Both the position numbers and the translations under genes were made by a program. Positions 46,538 to 57,644 of a stretch of 64,000 nucleotides of DNA are shown here, piece by piece. Origin of the DNA: an uncultured Amylibacter sp. (GTDB lineage Bacteria > Pseudomonadota > Alphaproteobacteria > Rhodobacterales > Rhodobacteraceae); the NCBI GenBank assembly GCA_947497475.1, contig CANMGS010000001.1, positions 992,001-1,056,000 of the forward strand, written 5' to 3'. Under the pieces are notes generated by a model. That model was not told where the DNA came from. It worked only from the letters and a program-made list of their open reading frames with translations, and did no database searches. Each line of letters starts with the position of its first letter. Position 1 is the stretch's first letter.

Positions 46538-48034
46538 TTGGAAAAATATGATGTTCTGGTGATTGGTGGCGGCGTAAATGGATGTGGTATTGCCCGTGAT
46601 GCAACGGGCCGCGGATTGAAAGTGGCTCTTGTTGAGCAATCTGATTTGGCAAGTGCTACATCGTCTGCATCAACGAAACTGTTTCATGGTGGCTTGCGAT
46701 ATTTAGAATATTACGAGTTTGGCTTGGTACGCAAAGCATTAAAGGAACGCGAAGTTCTGCTGAATAACATGCCCCATATTTCATGGCCAATGCGATTTGT
46801 TATCCCACATCTTTCAGACATGCGTCCAAGGTGGATGCTGCGTGCAGGGTTGTTTCTGTATGATTATATCGGGGGCCGTAAAATATTGCGTCCAACAAAG
46901 AAAATCAACTTTTCTAAAAGCCTTCTAGGCGAACCATTAGAGGATGAGATCAAAGTTGGTTTTGAGTATTCTGATTGCTGGGTGGATGATGCACGTTTGG
47001 TTGTATTGAATGCCCGTGATGCTGCTGATCGTGGTGCCAATATTATGACACGTACGCGGTTTGTATCAGCTAAGGATAAGGATGGTGAATGGACGGTCTC
47101 TTTAAAGGATATGAACACAGGCAAAACGAGAACTGTTAAAGCGCGTGTATTAATAAATGCAGGTGGCCCGTGGGTTAAGGATATTATTGAAAAGCGGGTC
47201 AAAGCAGAAACCAATGAAGGCATTCGTTTGGTGCGCGGATCGCATATTGTTGTGAATAAAATCTACGAACACGATCGCGCATATTTTTTCCAAAATAGCG
47301 ATGGCCGCTTGGTGTTCACCATCCCTTATGAAAATGACTACACATTGATTGGCACAACAGATGCAGATCACGCAGGAGATCCATCGACGGCGAAATGTAG
47401 TGATGAAGAAGCAGCGTATTTATGCGAAATTGCATCACGAAATTTCAAAAAAGATATTTTGCCTAGCGATGTTGTGTGGAGTTATGCAGGTGTACGACCT
47501 TTGCATGACAATGAAAAAGGTGATGCCAGTGCCGCATCGCGGGATTATCAAATTAAGGTGCGCCGCATTAATGACACAGCCCCGATGATTAATATTTTTG
47601 GTGGAAAAATCACGACATATCGCAAACTGTCAGAAGAGGTTGTCGCCGAACTTGCACCGTTTACACGGATGATTGGAAAGCCCTGGACCCATAATGCACA
47701 TCTTCCTGGTGGTGATTTTGCTTTTGCACAAAAAGATGAATTGATTGCGCAGTTTCGATGGGATTTTCCGTTCTTGGAAGAAGAGCAAATGCGTCGAATG
47801 TTTAAAGCGTATGGGACACAGGCAGCCGAAATGCTGCATGGTCTGACATCGGTTAAAGAGATGGGCAAAGATTTTGGTGCTGGCCTAACTGAAATCGAAG
47901 TAAAGTGGCTGATGGACCGTGAATGGGCACAAACCGCCGAGGATGTGATTTGGCGTAGAACGAAACTTGGGTTGCGTTTGTCTGATAAACAAATCGCAAA
48001 ATTAGATGCTTGGATGCAAAAGGCGGTAGCATGA
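46538..48034 (+). CDS. glpD: Glycerol-3-phosphate dehydrogenase, respiratory
   Basis: Membrane-associated FAD enzyme feeding electrons from glycerol-3-phosphate to quinone. FAD loop [19 protein letters not shown], then [20 protein letters not shown] and the C-terminal DUF domain ([16 protein letters not shown]). The start is TTG at 46538, preceded by AAGAGAG; the protein begins directly with the FAD strand. 498 residues. It overlaps glpK by four bases. Confidence 0.94.
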   Translation: MEKYDVLVIGGGVNGCGIARDATGRGLKVALVEQSDLASATSSASTKLFHGGLRYLEYYEFGLVRKALKEREVLLNNMPHISWPMRFVIPHLSDMRPRWMLRAGLFLYDYIGGRKILRPTKKINFSKSLLGEPLEDEIKVGFEYSDCWVDDARLVVLNARDAADRGANIMTRTRFVSAKDKDGEWTVSLKDMNTGKTRTVKARVLINAGGPWVKDIIEKRVKAETNEGIRLVRGSHIVVNKIYEHDRAYFFQNSDGRLVFTIPYENDYTLIGTTDADHAGDPSTAKCSDEEAAYLCEIASRNFKKDILPSDVVWSYAGVRPLHDNEKGDASAASRDYQIKVRRINDTAPMINIFGGKITTYRKLSEEVVAELAPFTRMIGKPWTHNAHLPGGDFAFAQKDELIAQFRWDFPFLEEEQMRRMFKAYGTQAAEMLHGLTSVKEMGKDFGAGLTEIEVKWLMDREWAQTAEDVIWRRTKLGLRLSDKQIAKLDAWMQKAVA

Positions 48035-49503
48035 GTTTTATTTTAGCGATTGATCAAGGAACGACATCTAGCCGAGCAATCTTGTTCGATCGCGATTTAA
48101 AACCTGTATCTAAAGGGCAAAAAGAATTCACGCAGATATTCCCAAAAGCAGGTTGGGTAGAACATGACCCAGAAGAGATTTGGAGTTCTACTGTTGAGGT
48201 TTGTAAGGAAGCATTAACAGAAGAAGCGGCCGCAATTGGAATTACCAACCAACGTGAAACGATTGTGGTTTGGGACCGCATAACAGGAACACCCATTTAT
48301 AATGCAATCGTTTGGCAAGACCGCCGTACGTCTGATTACTGTAAGGCATTAAAGGATGCAGGGCACGAGGCGGATGTAATTGTGAAAACGGGCTTACTAT
48401 TAGACCCGTATTTTTCAGCCACTAAGATTAACTGGATTCTGGATAACGTGGATGGGGCGCGTGCGAAAGCTGATGTTAATGAGATACTATGTGGCACAAT
48501 TGATTGTTTTTTGATTTGGCGGCTTACAGGTGGAACCGTTCATGCAACGGATGCCACAAATGCATCGCGAACAATGCTATATAATATTCATACAAGCGAG
48601 TGGGATGATGAATTGCTGTCATTGTTTGATGTGCCCCGCTCAATGCTACCCGAGGTTAAAGACAGCTCAGATGATTATGGAATGACTGATGCCACGATTT
48701 TAGGTGATGCCATTCCAATTCGCGGTGTTGCAGGTGATCAACAGGCTGCTGTCGTAGGGCAGGCGTGTTTTGATATTGGTATGATGAAATCTACTTATGG
48801 TACAGGCTGCTTTGCGTTGTTGAACACTGGCGATACTGCAGTTGTATCGCAAAACCGATTGCTTACGACGATTGCTTATCAATTAAATGGCAAACCGACC
48901 TATGCATTAGAGGGATCGATTTTTATTGCAGGTGCAGTTGTTCAATGGCTGCGTGATGGCTTACAGATCATTGATGATGCGGGCGAGGCGCAAGCGTTGG
49001 CAGAAGCGGCCGATCCAGAACAGTCTGTTGTTGTTGTGCCTGCCTTTACGGGTCTTGGCGCGCCCTATTGGGATGCGGAGTGTCGTGGTGCTATTTATGG
49101 GCTGACGCGTAATTCAGGACCAAAGGAACTATCCAAAGCTGCTTTACAGAGCGTTGCTTTTCAAACACGTGATCTGTTGGAAGCTATGCGCAAAGATTGG
49201 GATTGGGATGGCGATACTGTGTTGCGTGTTGATGGCGGCATGACGGCAAGCGATTGGACGATGCAGTATTTATCCGATCAATTGAATGCGCCTGTAGATC
49301 GTCCAGAAATCACAGAAACCACTGCGAAAGGTGCTGCCTATTTGGCCGGTTTTGCTGTTGAATTGTATCCAGAGCCAAAGGTTTTTCAAAACACATGGCA
49401 GTTGGAAAACCGATTCTCACCAGCCCTTGAAAGGGGAGGTCGGGACGGTGAATACAACCTATGGTTGAAATCCGTACAGCAAACTTTAGGGTTTAAGCCA
49501 TAG
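48031..49503 (+). CDS. glpK: Glycerol kinase
   Basis: Phosphorylates glycerol for GlpD. N-terminal [17 protein letters not shown], the substrate region [26 protein letters not shown] and the FGGY signature [12 protein letters not shown] are present, plus C-terminal [14 protein letters not shown]. The ATG at 48031 shares ATGA with the glpD stop and gives 490 residues; earlier in-frame codons are inside glpD. No glpF or glpR is near. Confidence 0.95.
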   Translation: MSFILAIDQGTTSSRAILFDRDLKPVSKGQKEFTQIFPKAGWVEHDPEEIWSSTVEVCKEALTEEAAAIGITNQRETIVVWDRITGTPIYNAIVWQDRRTSDYCKALKDAGHEADVIVKTGLLLDPYFSATKINWILDNVDGARAKADVNEILCGTIDCFLIWRLTGGTVHATDATNASRTMLYNIHTSEWDDELLSLFDVPRSMLPEVKDSSDDYGMTDATILGDAIPIRGVAGDQQAAVVGQACFDIGMMKSTYGTGCFALLNTGDTAVVSQNRLLTTIAYQLNGKPTYALEGSIFIAGAVVQWLRDGLQIIDDAGEAQALAEAADPEQSVVVVPAFTGLGAPYWDAECRGAIYGLTRNSGPKELSKAALQSVAFQTRDLLEAMRKDWDWDGDTVLRVDGGMTASDWTMQYLSDQLNAPVDRPEITETTAKGAAYLAGFAVELYPEPKVFQNTWQLENRFSPALERGGRDGEYNLWLKSVQQTLGFKP

Positions 49504-49663
49504 ATATCAATAGATTTTTGAATGTGTGATATTTGTCATATTAATGCTATAATACTCTCCTAATGATTGAAAAATGAGCTGTGGTAGTTGAATCTGCGTA
49601 CCGCATCATTAAATGCAATTAATAAATATAATGGGGAAGAGACCTGCCAGTCTCTAAATATTA

Positions 49664-50647
49664 ATGAGTACTTTATTACGTTCTGCCGTAAAACAATCGG
49701 CGGTGTGTGCTGTCACCGCGTTTTCTGTGATGCTTCACACACCAGCTTTTGCACAAGACATACAACTACCTCTGGAACAGGTCGAAGATAGCAGCCTGCG
49801 TACAACTGCTCTTGGTGCTGTCGTAAGTGAACAAGGCGTGCTGTCTTTGGCGCATAAAAGCTTTGACAGTTATGATGTATTAGCTGGAATTTCTGATGTG
49901 AATACATTGGTTCTGGATGGTTCAAACATTACGGATTTAACGGCTGTTTCAAAAATGAAAGGGCTGGAGATGCTCAGCCTAAATGAAACAAACGTTACAG
50001 ATTTATCTCCCTTGTCGAATTTAAAAAGCCTGAAATATTTATATCTCTCTGATACTCCCGTGGCTGATATTACCGCCCTTAAAGCTGTAAAGTCATTGGA
50101 GGATGTGGGCCTTGATCGCACTTTCGTCGAAGATGTCTCGCCACTTTCTCATGCAAAGCTTTTACGTCGCTTGAGCATCGAAGGCACTTTGGTCGCTGAT
50201 ATCTCAAGCTTGAAAACTTTAGAAGATTTAACGTGGTTAAATATTTCAGATAGTTTTGTGTCTGATATTTCTGTCGTGAAAAATTTCAAAGGCTTGCGTG
50301 AGTTCTCGCTTGGAGGGACAGTAGTGGAAAACATTGACCCTGTAGAGAATCTAGAGAAACTCAAGATTCTGCATCTAGATGGTACTTTGGTGACAGACTT
50401 GTCCGCTGTTTCAAAATTAACCAGTTTGACAGAGCTGAATGTAGGTTTGACATCGGTGTCTGATTTGATGCCTCTTAAAAAGCTGGATAGTTTGAAATTT
50501 CTTGATGTTAGTGTAACCAGTGTTAACGATGTGCAGCCTGTTTCAGAGTTGAAAAAACTACGTCAGATATTTTTACAAGGTTCTCAAGTTCGAAACACCA
50601 CAGTTTTGAATGCTTTGGTCCGTAAAGGTTTACGCGTTGAAATTTAA
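49664..50647 (+). CDS. Secreted leucine-rich-repeat protein
   Basis: A signal peptide (cleavage after HTPAFA, about residue 31) is followed by a short N-cap and eleven back-to-back 22-residue repeats of the internalin/SDS22 type, consensus LxxLxLxxTxVxDLSPLxxLxxL, from about residue 85 to the end. All repeats are exactly 22 residues with no gap. There is no LPXTG, lipobox or C-terminal anchor, so the protein is periplasmic or released. Such folds bind proteins or polysaccharides. It is a lone gene after glpK, with a TATAAT-like box at 49550-49555. Confidence 0.82.
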   Translation: MSTLLRSAVKQSAVCAVTAFSVMLHTPAFAQDIQLPLEQVEDSSLRTTALGAVVSEQGVLSLAHKSFDSYDVLAGISDVNTLVLDGSNITDLTAVSKMKGLEMLSLNETNVTDLSPLSNLKSLKYLYLSDTPVADITALKAVKSLEDVGLDRTFVEDVSPLSHAKLLRRLSIEGTLVADISSLKTLEDLTWLNISDSFVSDISVVKNFKGLREFSLGGTVVENIDPVENLEKLKILHLDGTLVTDLSAVSKLTSLTELNVGLTSVSDLMPLKKLDSLKFLDVSVTSVNDVQPVSELKKLRQIFLQGSQVRNTTVLNALVRKGLRVEI

Positions 50648-50656
50648 TAAGATGGC

Positions 50657-51148
50657 TTAAAATTTGTCCAATGTGCCAATGTCTGCGTTGGAACATTTAC
50701 CCTTCTTAAGGCATCTCTGAAGGATTTTCGTTTCCTTAGGTGTTATCTCGATTTTGAAATGTCCATCACAAGGATTGGACTCTACTCGATACCCCTCAGG
50801 TGTTTGTTTTAAAAAAGCGAGCATTGGTAATTTTGATTTTGGAAATCCACCACACCAACTGGCATAACAAATTGCATCTACAATTACAGGAACTGTGCGT
50901 TCTTCAGTTTGCCCCGTATTGCTAAAGAAAACACCTGTAAATTCTGCAGGTATATGGCGCGCGACCCCAGGTTGGCGTTTGGGAATGGGACCTTTTGCTG
51001 TTAATATACCTTGCGCCATATAGTAAGTTTCTTCGGCCTCATTTACAGTGTTAAAGGTTCGTCCAATATTTGGCTTCAAACAAGACAGAGCCATTGCTTC
51101 GGAACTCATTAAGCTGAACATCAAAGCTATGCTGGTGATATACTTCAT
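50657..51148 (-). CDS. Cys-rich secreted protein, unknown function
   Basis: 163 residues with a signal peptide ending SEAMA-LSC. The mature part has eight cysteines or so, including [23 protein letters not shown] and RCLKKGKC, so several disulfides are likely. The SCLKP opening and place after rppH are familiar from other Rhodobacterales, where it is also unnamed. It overlaps rppH by four bases, as the last gene of the gpmI-envC-ctpA-rppH operon. Confidence 0.65.
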   Translation of the reverse strand: MKYITSIALMFSLMSSEAMALSCLKPNIGRTFNTVNEAEETYYMAQGILTAKGPIPKRQPGVARHIPAEFTGVFFSNTGQTEERTVPVIVDAICYASWCGGFPKSKLPMLAFLKQTPEGYRVESNPCDGHFKIEITPKETKILQRCLKKGKCSNADIGTLDKF

Positions 51149-51630
51149 GACACGATCTGTTTGAATTCACGGATGACGCGTTTGTATGTATCTCGCTTAA
51201 ACGGTACAATTGCATCTAATAATTTATCGGCGGGTAACCATGCCCATTTGCTAAATTCAGGTTCTTCAGTTTCGATGTTGATCATTGCATCATCCCCTGT
51301 GAATTGCATCAAAAACCATTTTTGTTTTTGGCCACGGTATCGGCCTTTCCACAGCTTTGGGACCAAATGATGTGGTAACTCATAAGGAATCCAATCTTCG
51401 GTTTCTGCTACCACTTCAACAGCGCTTGCAGAAATTCCCGTCTCTTCTTCTAATTCACGAAGAGCTGCGGCTTTTGGGTCTTCACCGTCTTCAACACCAC
51501 CTTGCGGCATTTGCCACGCACCAGTTGGGCCATCCAAACGTTCGCCAGCCCAAATGCCGCCATTACGATTGCAAATCATAATGCCGACACAAGGGCGATA
51601 AGGTAAGGCGTAGATCTCGTCTTCGGTCAT
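51145..51630 (-). CDS. rppH: RNA pyrophosphohydrolase
   Basis: Nudix enzyme removing pyrophosphate from mRNA 5' ends before RNase E decay. The N-terminal [20 protein letters not shown] is typical, the Nudix box is [20 protein letters not shown] followed by TGI, and [19 protein letters not shown] closes the domain. 161 residues. It starts one base after the ctpA stop. Confidence 0.93.
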   Translation of the reverse strand: MTEDEIYALPYRPCVGIMICNRNGGIWAGERLDGPTGAWQMPQGGVEDGEDPKAAALRELEEETGISASAVEVVAETEDWIPYELPHHLVPKLWKGRYRGQKQKWFLMQFTGDDAMINIETEEPEFSKWAWLPADKLLDAIVPFKRDTYKRVIREFKQIVS

Positions 51631-51631
51631 T

Positions 51632-52963
51632 TTATTTTGCGTCTGACAGAACGGTTAAGCCTTTCAAAATATCTATTGCATATGACAATTGATAATCTTG
51701 ATCACGCAATTTCGCTGCATCTTCTTGAGCGGTGCGCTCTTCTTCTAACAGCTTCTTTTGATCATCTGTTAAGCTGTCGTTTGACAATGACCCACGAAGA
51801 TCTGCCTCAAAGCGCTGGTTGCCTAGTGTTTCGTCTTCTTCGCTTTCAGGCTTTGGTAAACGTTGCTCAACCAAGATATCAGGCGCAACGCCTAAAGCTT
51901 GGATCGAGCGACCTGATGGGGTGTAGTACCGCGCTGTTGTCAACTTAATGCCTGATCCACTTTGTAATGGCATAACTGTTTGAACAGAACCTTTACCAAA
52001 GCTACGTGTGCCAACGACAACAGCACGGTGATGATCTTGTAACGCACCAGCTACGATCTCTGATGCTGATGCTGAACCACCATTGATTAAGACAACCATT
52101 GGCAATCCTTGTGCTAAGTCACCTGGTTTTGCATTGCTACGATCACTATCGCGGCTGTCACGGCCACGTGTTGAAACGATTTCACCTTCTTCAAGGAATG
52201 CGTCTGATACGAGTATTGCTTGTGTTAACAAACCACCTGGATTGTTACGCAAGTCTAAAACAAAACCGCCAACTTTTTCGATACCACCAGCCTCTTCAAC
52301 TTGTTTTTCGATACCGTCTTTTAGGTTTTTAAAGGTCTGGTCCGTAAATCCAGACACACGCATAACAACGGTATCGCCTTCAAGACGAACACGCGCTGCT
52401 TTTACTTTGATTTGGTCACGGACGATTGTGATATCAAATGGCTCATCTGTACCTTCACGGACGATCGTAATCACGATCTCTGATCCGACTGGGCCGCGCA
52501 TTAAATCAACAGCCTCATCTAATGTCATGCCAAGCGTTGCTTCACCATCTACTTTAGTAATGAAGTCGCCAGATTGTACGCCCGCTTTTTCTGCGGGTGT
52601 ATCATCAATAGGCGTTACAACTTTTACAAAGCCGTTTTCTTGGGTCACTTCGATACCCAAGCCACCAAACTCACCGCGTGTTTGAACACGCATTGTGTCA
52701 AAGTCTTCTGCTGGTAAGAAACCAGAATGCGGATCAAGAGATGTCAGCATACCGTTGATCGCACTTTGGATCAGTTGTTCCTCATCCACTTCTTCAACAT
52801 AGCCAGAACGGATGCGTTCAAAAACATCACCGAATAAATCCAGATGTTCATATGTTGACTTTGTTTGTTGTGTTTCTTGCGCAATAAGGGGTGCCGTGAA
52901 ATTTGCTGTCAGCAAAAACCCTGCTACTGTGCCGCCTACGGCTGCTGCGAATATCTTTTTCAT
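51632..52963 (-). CDS. ctpA: Carboxyl-terminal processing protease, S41 family
   Basis: Periplasmic serine protease that trims C-termini and regulates peptidoglycan hydrolases. A signal anchor ([19 protein letters not shown]) is followed by a PDZ domain ([20 protein letters not shown]), then the catalytic Ser in [17 protein letters not shown] and Lys in [11 protein letters not shown]. 443 residues. It follows envC by nine bases, a conserved pairing. Confidence 0.94.
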   Translation of the reverse strand: MKKIFAAAVGGTVAGFLLTANFTAPLIAQETQQTKSTYEHLDLFGDVFERIRSGYVEEVDEEQLIQSAINGMLTSLDPHSGFLPAEDFDTMRVQTRGEFGGLGIEVTQENGFVKVVTPIDDTPAEKAGVQSGDFITKVDGEATLGMTLDEAVDLMRGPVGSEIVITIVREGTDEPFDITIVRDQIKVKAARVRLEGDTVVMRVSGFTDQTFKNLKDGIEKQVEEAGGIEKVGGFVLDLRNNPGGLLTQAILVSDAFLEEGEIVSTRGRDSRDSDRSNAKPGDLAQGLPMVVLINGGSASASEIVAGALQDHHRAVVVGTRSFGKGSVQTVMPLQSGSGIKLTTARYYTPSGRSIQALGVAPDILVEQRLPKPESEEDETLGNQRFEADLRGSLSNDSLTDDQKKLLEEERTAQEDAAKLRDQDYQLSYAIDILKGLTVLSDAK

Positions 52964-52972
52964 CGTGCGTTC

Positions 52973-54124
52973 CTATATGTTGCTTAAAGCAAACCAGTCT
53001 GTCGGATCGACAGGCTCACCATTGTTTCTTATCTCTATATAGAGCGATTCTTGACCAATTGTGCCACCACCTTCTGACGCTTCGATCAAAAAATCTTGAG
53101 CTTTTGGCTGTTTTCCACCCAAAAGACCAATTGGTTCGCCCGCATTTACGATCTGACCGAACTCTCCATAGATTTGATTTAGGCCTGCAATAACCATCAA
53201 GTATCCGGGTTCAGGCTCTAGAATCACCACTTTTCCGTAATCTAAGAACGATCCAGCAAAGCGGATTGTGGCAGATGTAGGTGATGTTATCAGCGATAAT
53301 GGACGTGCAGTAATGACAATACCTGGGCGTTTAATCCCTGCTGCATCAGTTTCATTAAAGGCACGAAGTAATGCGCCACCCGTTGGTAAAGGAATTTCAC
53401 CTTTTGCAGCAAGGAAAGACAGTTGTTCGTCTTGTTCTATACCATCCAAAGGAATGTCTGTGAGACCTGTTGCGAAACTTTCAAGAGTTTCACTGTTGTC
53501 TGCCAAAATCTGTGCCCGAACTGGATCAGCGGCAAAACGCACTGGTAAATCTGTACGCTCGCTAATTGCTGTGGCAAGAGCCACACGGGCATCTTGTGCA
53601 CCAGCCAAGCCTGCCTGCAGTTCAGTTTCTGCATCTTTTTGTAGATTGCTTAGACCTTCAATTTCTTGAAGCTGTGATTTTAACTCGTTTGCCCGTGTCT
53701 GCAGCGTTGGGGCAACTTCTGACATGATCATGCCAGAACGTGCTGTCCCTACAGGGCCAGCAGGATGTATCATCAACAGTGGCGTGGTGGCACGCTCCAT
53801 AGTTTGTAACACGCCTAATAGGCGGCTAATCTGATCACGTTGGCGTGCTAAGTTTAGTCTTAAGACTTGTTCACGGATAGTGGCTGCACGCAGGCTTTCG
53901 CGCACTGCAAGCAATCCGTTTTCATAGGCTTGAACCGTTTGGCTAAGAGCAGCAACACGATCATTGGCTTCGCGTGCTTTTTTCAAGGCTACAGATGCGG
54001 CTTTTAATTCGGCAGCAGCAGATTGCGCTAATTGCATAGGGTTTTCAGCAAAAGCTGCACTAAAGGGTACAGTTGCGAACTGTAATGTGGCAGCCAGTGC
54101 TATTGCTTTTGAAAGTCTTAACAA
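52973..54124 (-). CDS. envC: Murein hydrolase activator, EnvC family
   Basis: Signal peptide (VPFSAAFA) followed by coiled coil at about 30-175 and a degenerate M23/LytM domain at the end (DYGKVVILEPEPGYLMVIAG, LYIEIRNNGEPVDPTDWF). The HxH metal motif of active LytM enzymes is replaced by LYIEIR, as in EnvC, which activates amidases rather than cutting peptidoglycan. 383 residues. It overlaps the gpmI stop by seven bases. Confidence 0.88.
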   Translation of the reverse strand: MLRLSKAIALAATLQFATVPFSAAFAENPMQLAQSAAAELKAASVALKKAREANDRVAALSQTVQAYENGLLAVRESLRAATIREQVLRLNLARQRDQISRLLGVLQTMERATTPLLMIHPAGPVGTARSGMIMSEVAPTLQTRANELKSQLQEIEGLSNLQKDAETELQAGLAGAQDARVALATAISERTDLPVRFAADPVRAQILADNSETLESFATGLTDIPLDGIEQDEQLSFLAAKGEIPLPTGGALLRAFNETDAAGIKRPGIVITARPLSLITSPTSATIRFAGSFLDYGKVVILEPEPGYLMVIAGLNQIYGEFGQIVNAGEPIGLLGGKQPKAQDFLIEASEGGGTIGQESLYIEIRNNGEPVDPTDWFALSNI

Positions 54125-55641
54125 ATCAGAGTTTCGCCTGTCATCTCATCGGGCTTCTCTAGGCCCATTAGTTCCAGCAAACTTGGCGCCAAATCAGCCA
54201 AACGTCCACCTGCGCGCAGCTTGGCCCCTTTTGGTCCACCAATCAAGACCACAGGTACAGGATTTGTTGTATGTGCGGTATGTGGCTCACCTGTTTCGGG
54301 GTTTACCATCGTTTCACAATTGCCGTGATCAGCGCATACGATCATGGCACCACCTTGGGTTTCAAGTGCAGGGATGACTTTTGCTAAGCCTTGATCAACG
54401 GATGCACATGCAACCATTGCCGCCTCTAAATCGCCAGTGTGGCCGACCATATCTGGGTTGGCATAATTCACGACGATCAGGTCGTATTTTCCAGAATTTA
54501 TGGCATCGACCAAATTATCAGTCACCTCAACTGAAGACATTTCGGGTTGCAAATCATAGGTCGCCACCTTTGGACTAGGAGCCAAATAACGCTCTTCTGC
54601 TTCGGCAGGTTGTTCTATGCCGCCATTCAAGAAAAACGTCACGTGTGGGTATTTTTCAGTTTCAGCAATACGGAACTGTTTTTTACCTTTGGCAGAGACC
54701 CATTCGCCAAGTGTGTTTTTTAGTTCTTGGTCTGGAAAAATACAATCCATATAGGTGCTGTGACGCGATGAGTATTCGGAAAAACCGCTAACAGTTGCAA
54801 ATTTTGGGCGCTTGCCTGTATCGAAACCTTTGAAATCAGGATCGCCAAAGGCAGCCATGATTTGTCGCGCGCGGTCAGCGCGGAAATTTAGGCATAAAAT
54901 ACCGTCACCATCATTCATACCTGTGTAATCGCCAAGGACACGTGGTTTGATAAATTCATCAAAGACTTCCTTGCCATATGCGTTATCAATAGCTTTCGAT
55001 GCGTTTTGTGCAGTGTACCCTTCACCGTTTGCGATGGCATCGTAGGCCAATTCGACACGTTCCCAACGATTATCGCGATCCATGGAATAATAACGACCTG
55101 AAACTGTCGCAATGAACGCACCTTTTGGTAGAGCATCATGAAGCTCTTCTAAATACGTTTTTGCAGATTTTGGAGCAACATCGCGACCATCTGTAAAGGC
55201 ATGAATAGCAACAGTTAGCCCTGCATCAGTAAAGGCTTCTGCTGTAGCGATCATATGATCGATATGCGAATGCACCCCTCCGTCAGACAATACACCCATC
55301 AGATGCGCAACACCGCCCGATGCTTTCATCGTATCAATAAAGCGGATCACACTTGGCAAGCTAGCAAACGTACCGTTTTCAATTGCGCTATCAATGCGGC
55401 GTAAATCCATTTCAACTACACGACCAGCGCCGATATTCATATGACCCACTTCGGAGTTGCCCATCTGTCCTTTAGGCAACCCAACATCTGGACCATAGGT
55501 GATAAGCGTAGAGGATGGGCAGTCTGTCATGATACGATCAAAGGTTGGTGTGTCTGCCAATGCCACAGCATTTGCTGTTGTGTCTTCGTTCAAGCCCCAT
55601 CCATCTAAGATGCATAAAACAACGGGTTTAGCGGCAGTCAT
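54118..55641 (-). CDS. gpmI: 2,3-bisphosphoglycerate-independent phosphoglycerate mutase
   Basis: Glycolytic enzyme with alkaline-phosphatase fold and two manganese ions. Metal site VLCILDGWGLNED, nucleophile Ser in GQMGNSEVGHMNIGAGR, and C-terminal ligands in NYANPDMVGHTG and CADHGNCETM. 507 residues, normal. It is the first gene of the leftward operon with envC, ctpA, rppH and a secreted Cys-rich protein. Confidence 0.96.
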   Translation of the reverse strand: MTAAKPVVLCILDGWGLNEDTTANAVALADTPTFDRIMTDCPSSTLITYGPDVGLPKGQMGNSEVGHMNIGAGRVVEMDLRRIDSAIENGTFASLPSVIRFIDTMKASGGVAHLMGVLSDGGVHSHIDHMIATAEAFTDAGLTVAIHAFTDGRDVAPKSAKTYLEELHDALPKGAFIATVSGRYYSMDRDNRWERVELAYDAIANGEGYTAQNASKAIDNAYGKEVFDEFIKPRVLGDYTGMNDGDGILCLNFRADRARQIMAAFGDPDFKGFDTGKRPKFATVSGFSEYSSRHSTYMDCIFPDQELKNTLGEWVSAKGKKQFRIAETEKYPHVTFFLNGGIEQPAEAEERYLAPSPKVATYDLQPEMSSVEVTDNLVDAINSGKYDLIVVNYANPDMVGHTGDLEAAMVACASVDQGLAKVIPALETQGGAMIVCADHGNCETMVNPETGEPHTAHTTNPVPVVLIGGPKGAKLRAGGRLADLAPSLLELMGLEKPDEMTGETLIC

Positions 55642-55738
55642 AACAAAAGGTCCTTTTGGTTGTTATTGTCTTAGTCTGCGTATGCTTAAGGTTCAACAGT
55701 CTATCCAGTAAAGGTACGTTTCATCCGCATGAAATATT

Positions 55739-56641
55739 TCAGGAAAGCTCACCCTTAATCCAATCCAGCAAAGCGGCCGTGTTTTCATTCAGTTCCAAAC
55801 TGGCAGGTTGGTAAATCGAAATACCCTCATGTAGGTATAGGTGTTCTTTGAAGGGTCGTATTAATTGACCATCTTTGATCAATTGCTCAGTTGTATGCCC
55901 CCAACCCAGCCCAATGCCATGCCCTTCTAATACAGCTTGAATCATCATGGGGTAACTGTCGTAAGTTACCCCTTTTGTTTGAATGCGTATATCTAACCCA
56001 AGCTGTTTGAACCACATATCCCAAGTGATCCAATCTTGGGGTTCAGTGACATGGTGCATCAACTGGTAGTTTGGCAAGTTTTCAAGCAAAAGGGGTTTGC
56101 TTTGTGCATCCCGATACCTTGGACTGCAAATTGGGAAAACTGTATCAGGTACGGTTAACAAACACTTTGCATTACCGCTGTCGCGACTTGCGGTTTGAAG
56201 TGCCAGATCAAAACGTTCGGATGCTTGTGTGATGGGGAGTGTGGAAACGGCGACCCTGACCTCTATTTTCGGGTGTTTTTGGTAGAATTGGGATAACCGT
56301 GGCATTACCCAATACAACCCTTCGCAAAGTTGTGCGTGTAATACGATTTCATTATCAGAAGATTTATGGCGCAAATCTTGCGTGAAATTGCCGAGTGTAA
56401 AGAGTGTTTCGGCAACAACTTTATGCAAATCGTGGCCATCTTGTGTTAAAAACAATGCTCTGTTGCGCCGTTCAAACAATTGGACACCAATGTTCTGTTC
56501 TAGTGCGCGGATCTGTTTACTGATGGCAGCTTGTGTAAGGCCAAGCTCATAAGCTGCCTGAGTGATGCTTCCCAATCTTGCCGTTGCTTCAAACGGCAGC
56601 AAGCTAGAGAGTGGCGGTAATTTTTTGCGTAAATTTTGCAT
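55739..56641 (-). CDS. LysR family transcriptional regulator
   Basis: 300 residues. The helix-turn-helix is SSLLPFEATARLGSITQAAY then GLTQAAISKQIRALEQNIG; the effector domain follows. It is divergent from a DMT exporter across about 90 bases, so it probably controls that gene. The ligand is not predictable. Confidence 0.87.
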   Translation of the reverse strand: MQNLRKKLPPLSSLLPFEATARLGSITQAAYELGLTQAAISKQIRALEQNIGVQLFERRNRALFLTQDGHDLHKVVAETLFTLGNFTQDLRHKSSDNEIVLHAQLCEGLYWVMPRLSQFYQKHPKIEVRVAVSTLPITQASERFDLALQTASRDSGNAKCLLTVPDTVFPICSPRYRDAQSKPLLLENLPNYQLMHHVTEPQDWITWDMWFKQLGLDIRIQTKGVTYDSYPMMIQAVLEGHGIGLGWGHTTEQLIKDGQLIRPFKEHLYLHEGISIYQPASLELNENTAALLDWIKGELS

Positions 56642-56732
56642 AACTAAAAGTATACTATTAAGGAAAATAAGTAAATTTACATGCGATGCTTTCTCAATAT
56701 GCTTAATTATAAGTTAGCTATTGGGTGTCTTT

Positions 56733-57644
56733 ATGACTATTGATCAAACCATACCAACGGACAGAACAAGATTTGCTGTTATTGTCATTGTATTTACGGT
56801 GTTTGCGCTTTCGCTTGGAGATGCATTGATAAAAAATACGAGCGCAAACTTAGTATTGTGGCAGATTTTTGTACTGCGGTCTTGTTTGGTTATTCCAATT
56901 TTAATCGGCATTTTGCGGATAAAATACCCAGCGGTTACAATACTTCCCACAGCGTTCTTTTGGACGTTTATGCGCAGTCTCATGCTGACCTTTATGTGGG
57001 TTATTTATTATGCCGCATTACCACATTTACAGTTATCAATCGCGGCGGCGGCTTATTACACTTTACCTATCTTTATTACTTTATTTTCTGCATTGTTTGT
57101 GGGTGAAAAAGTAAAACCACTTGGGTGGTTGGCAGTGCTGCTTGGATTTTGCGGTGTTGGGTTAATACTGCAGCCAAAAGCAGACGATTTTAATTTCTAT
57201 GCATTTCTGCCGCTGGTCTCGGCGGTTTTATACGCGTTTTCTATGATCTTAACGCGCACGAAATGCAGTAACGAACATCCGTTGGTATTGTCGCTTGCAC
57301 TGAATATCTCATTTGTTGTGGTCGGATTGCTTTCGCCAGCTTTGCTGAACTTTGCATCATTCACACCTGATGGAGGTTCTTTCTTATCCACCAGTTGGGT
57401 GGTTCTAACGCAAAGCGATGTCGCGGTACTTGTCGTATTGGCGGCCGCCATTTTGATAGGCAGCATTGGTGCGGCTATTGCGTATCAAGTTGGCAGATCA
57501 TCAGTGGTTGCAACATTCGATTTTGCCTATGTTGCCTTTGCCGTTTTGTGGGGCATTATATTTTTTGGTGACATTCCAGATATGACAATGCTGGCGGGTA
57601 TGATGCTGATTGTTGTGTCAGGAATAATGGCCGTACGCCAGTAA
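56733..57644 (+). CDS. DMT superfamily transporter, EamA type
   Basis: About ten membrane helices in two EamA repeats (first: FALSLGDALIKNT to GVGLILQPKA; second: LPLVSAVLYAFSMILTRTK to ILIVVSGIMAVRQ-like end). 303 residues from the ATG at 56733; a TTG four codons upstream is less likely. EamA proteins export amino acids or other metabolites. Partner of the divergent LysR gene. Its stop abuts the rlmH stop. Confidence 0.87.
   Translation: MTIDQTIPTDRTRFAVIVIVFTVFALSLGDALIKNTSANLVLWQIFVLRSCLVIPILIGILRIKYPAVTILPTAFFWTFMRSLMLTFMWVIYYAALPHLQLSIAAAAYYTLPIFITLFSALFVGEKVKPLGWLAVLLGFCGVGLILQPKADDFNFYAFLPLVSAVLYAFSMILTRTKCSNEHPLVLSLALNISFVVVGLLSPALLNFASFTPDGGSFLSTSWVVLTQSDVAVLVVLAAAILIGSIGAAIAYQVGRSSVVATFDFAYVAFAVLWGIIFFGDIPDMTMLAGMMLIVVSGIMAVRQ

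Noticed and set aside
52083-52685. 200-codon plus-strand frame opposite ctpA
   Set aside because: Pro/Ser/Thr-rich low-complexity antisense of a strongly conserved protease; no ribosome site.
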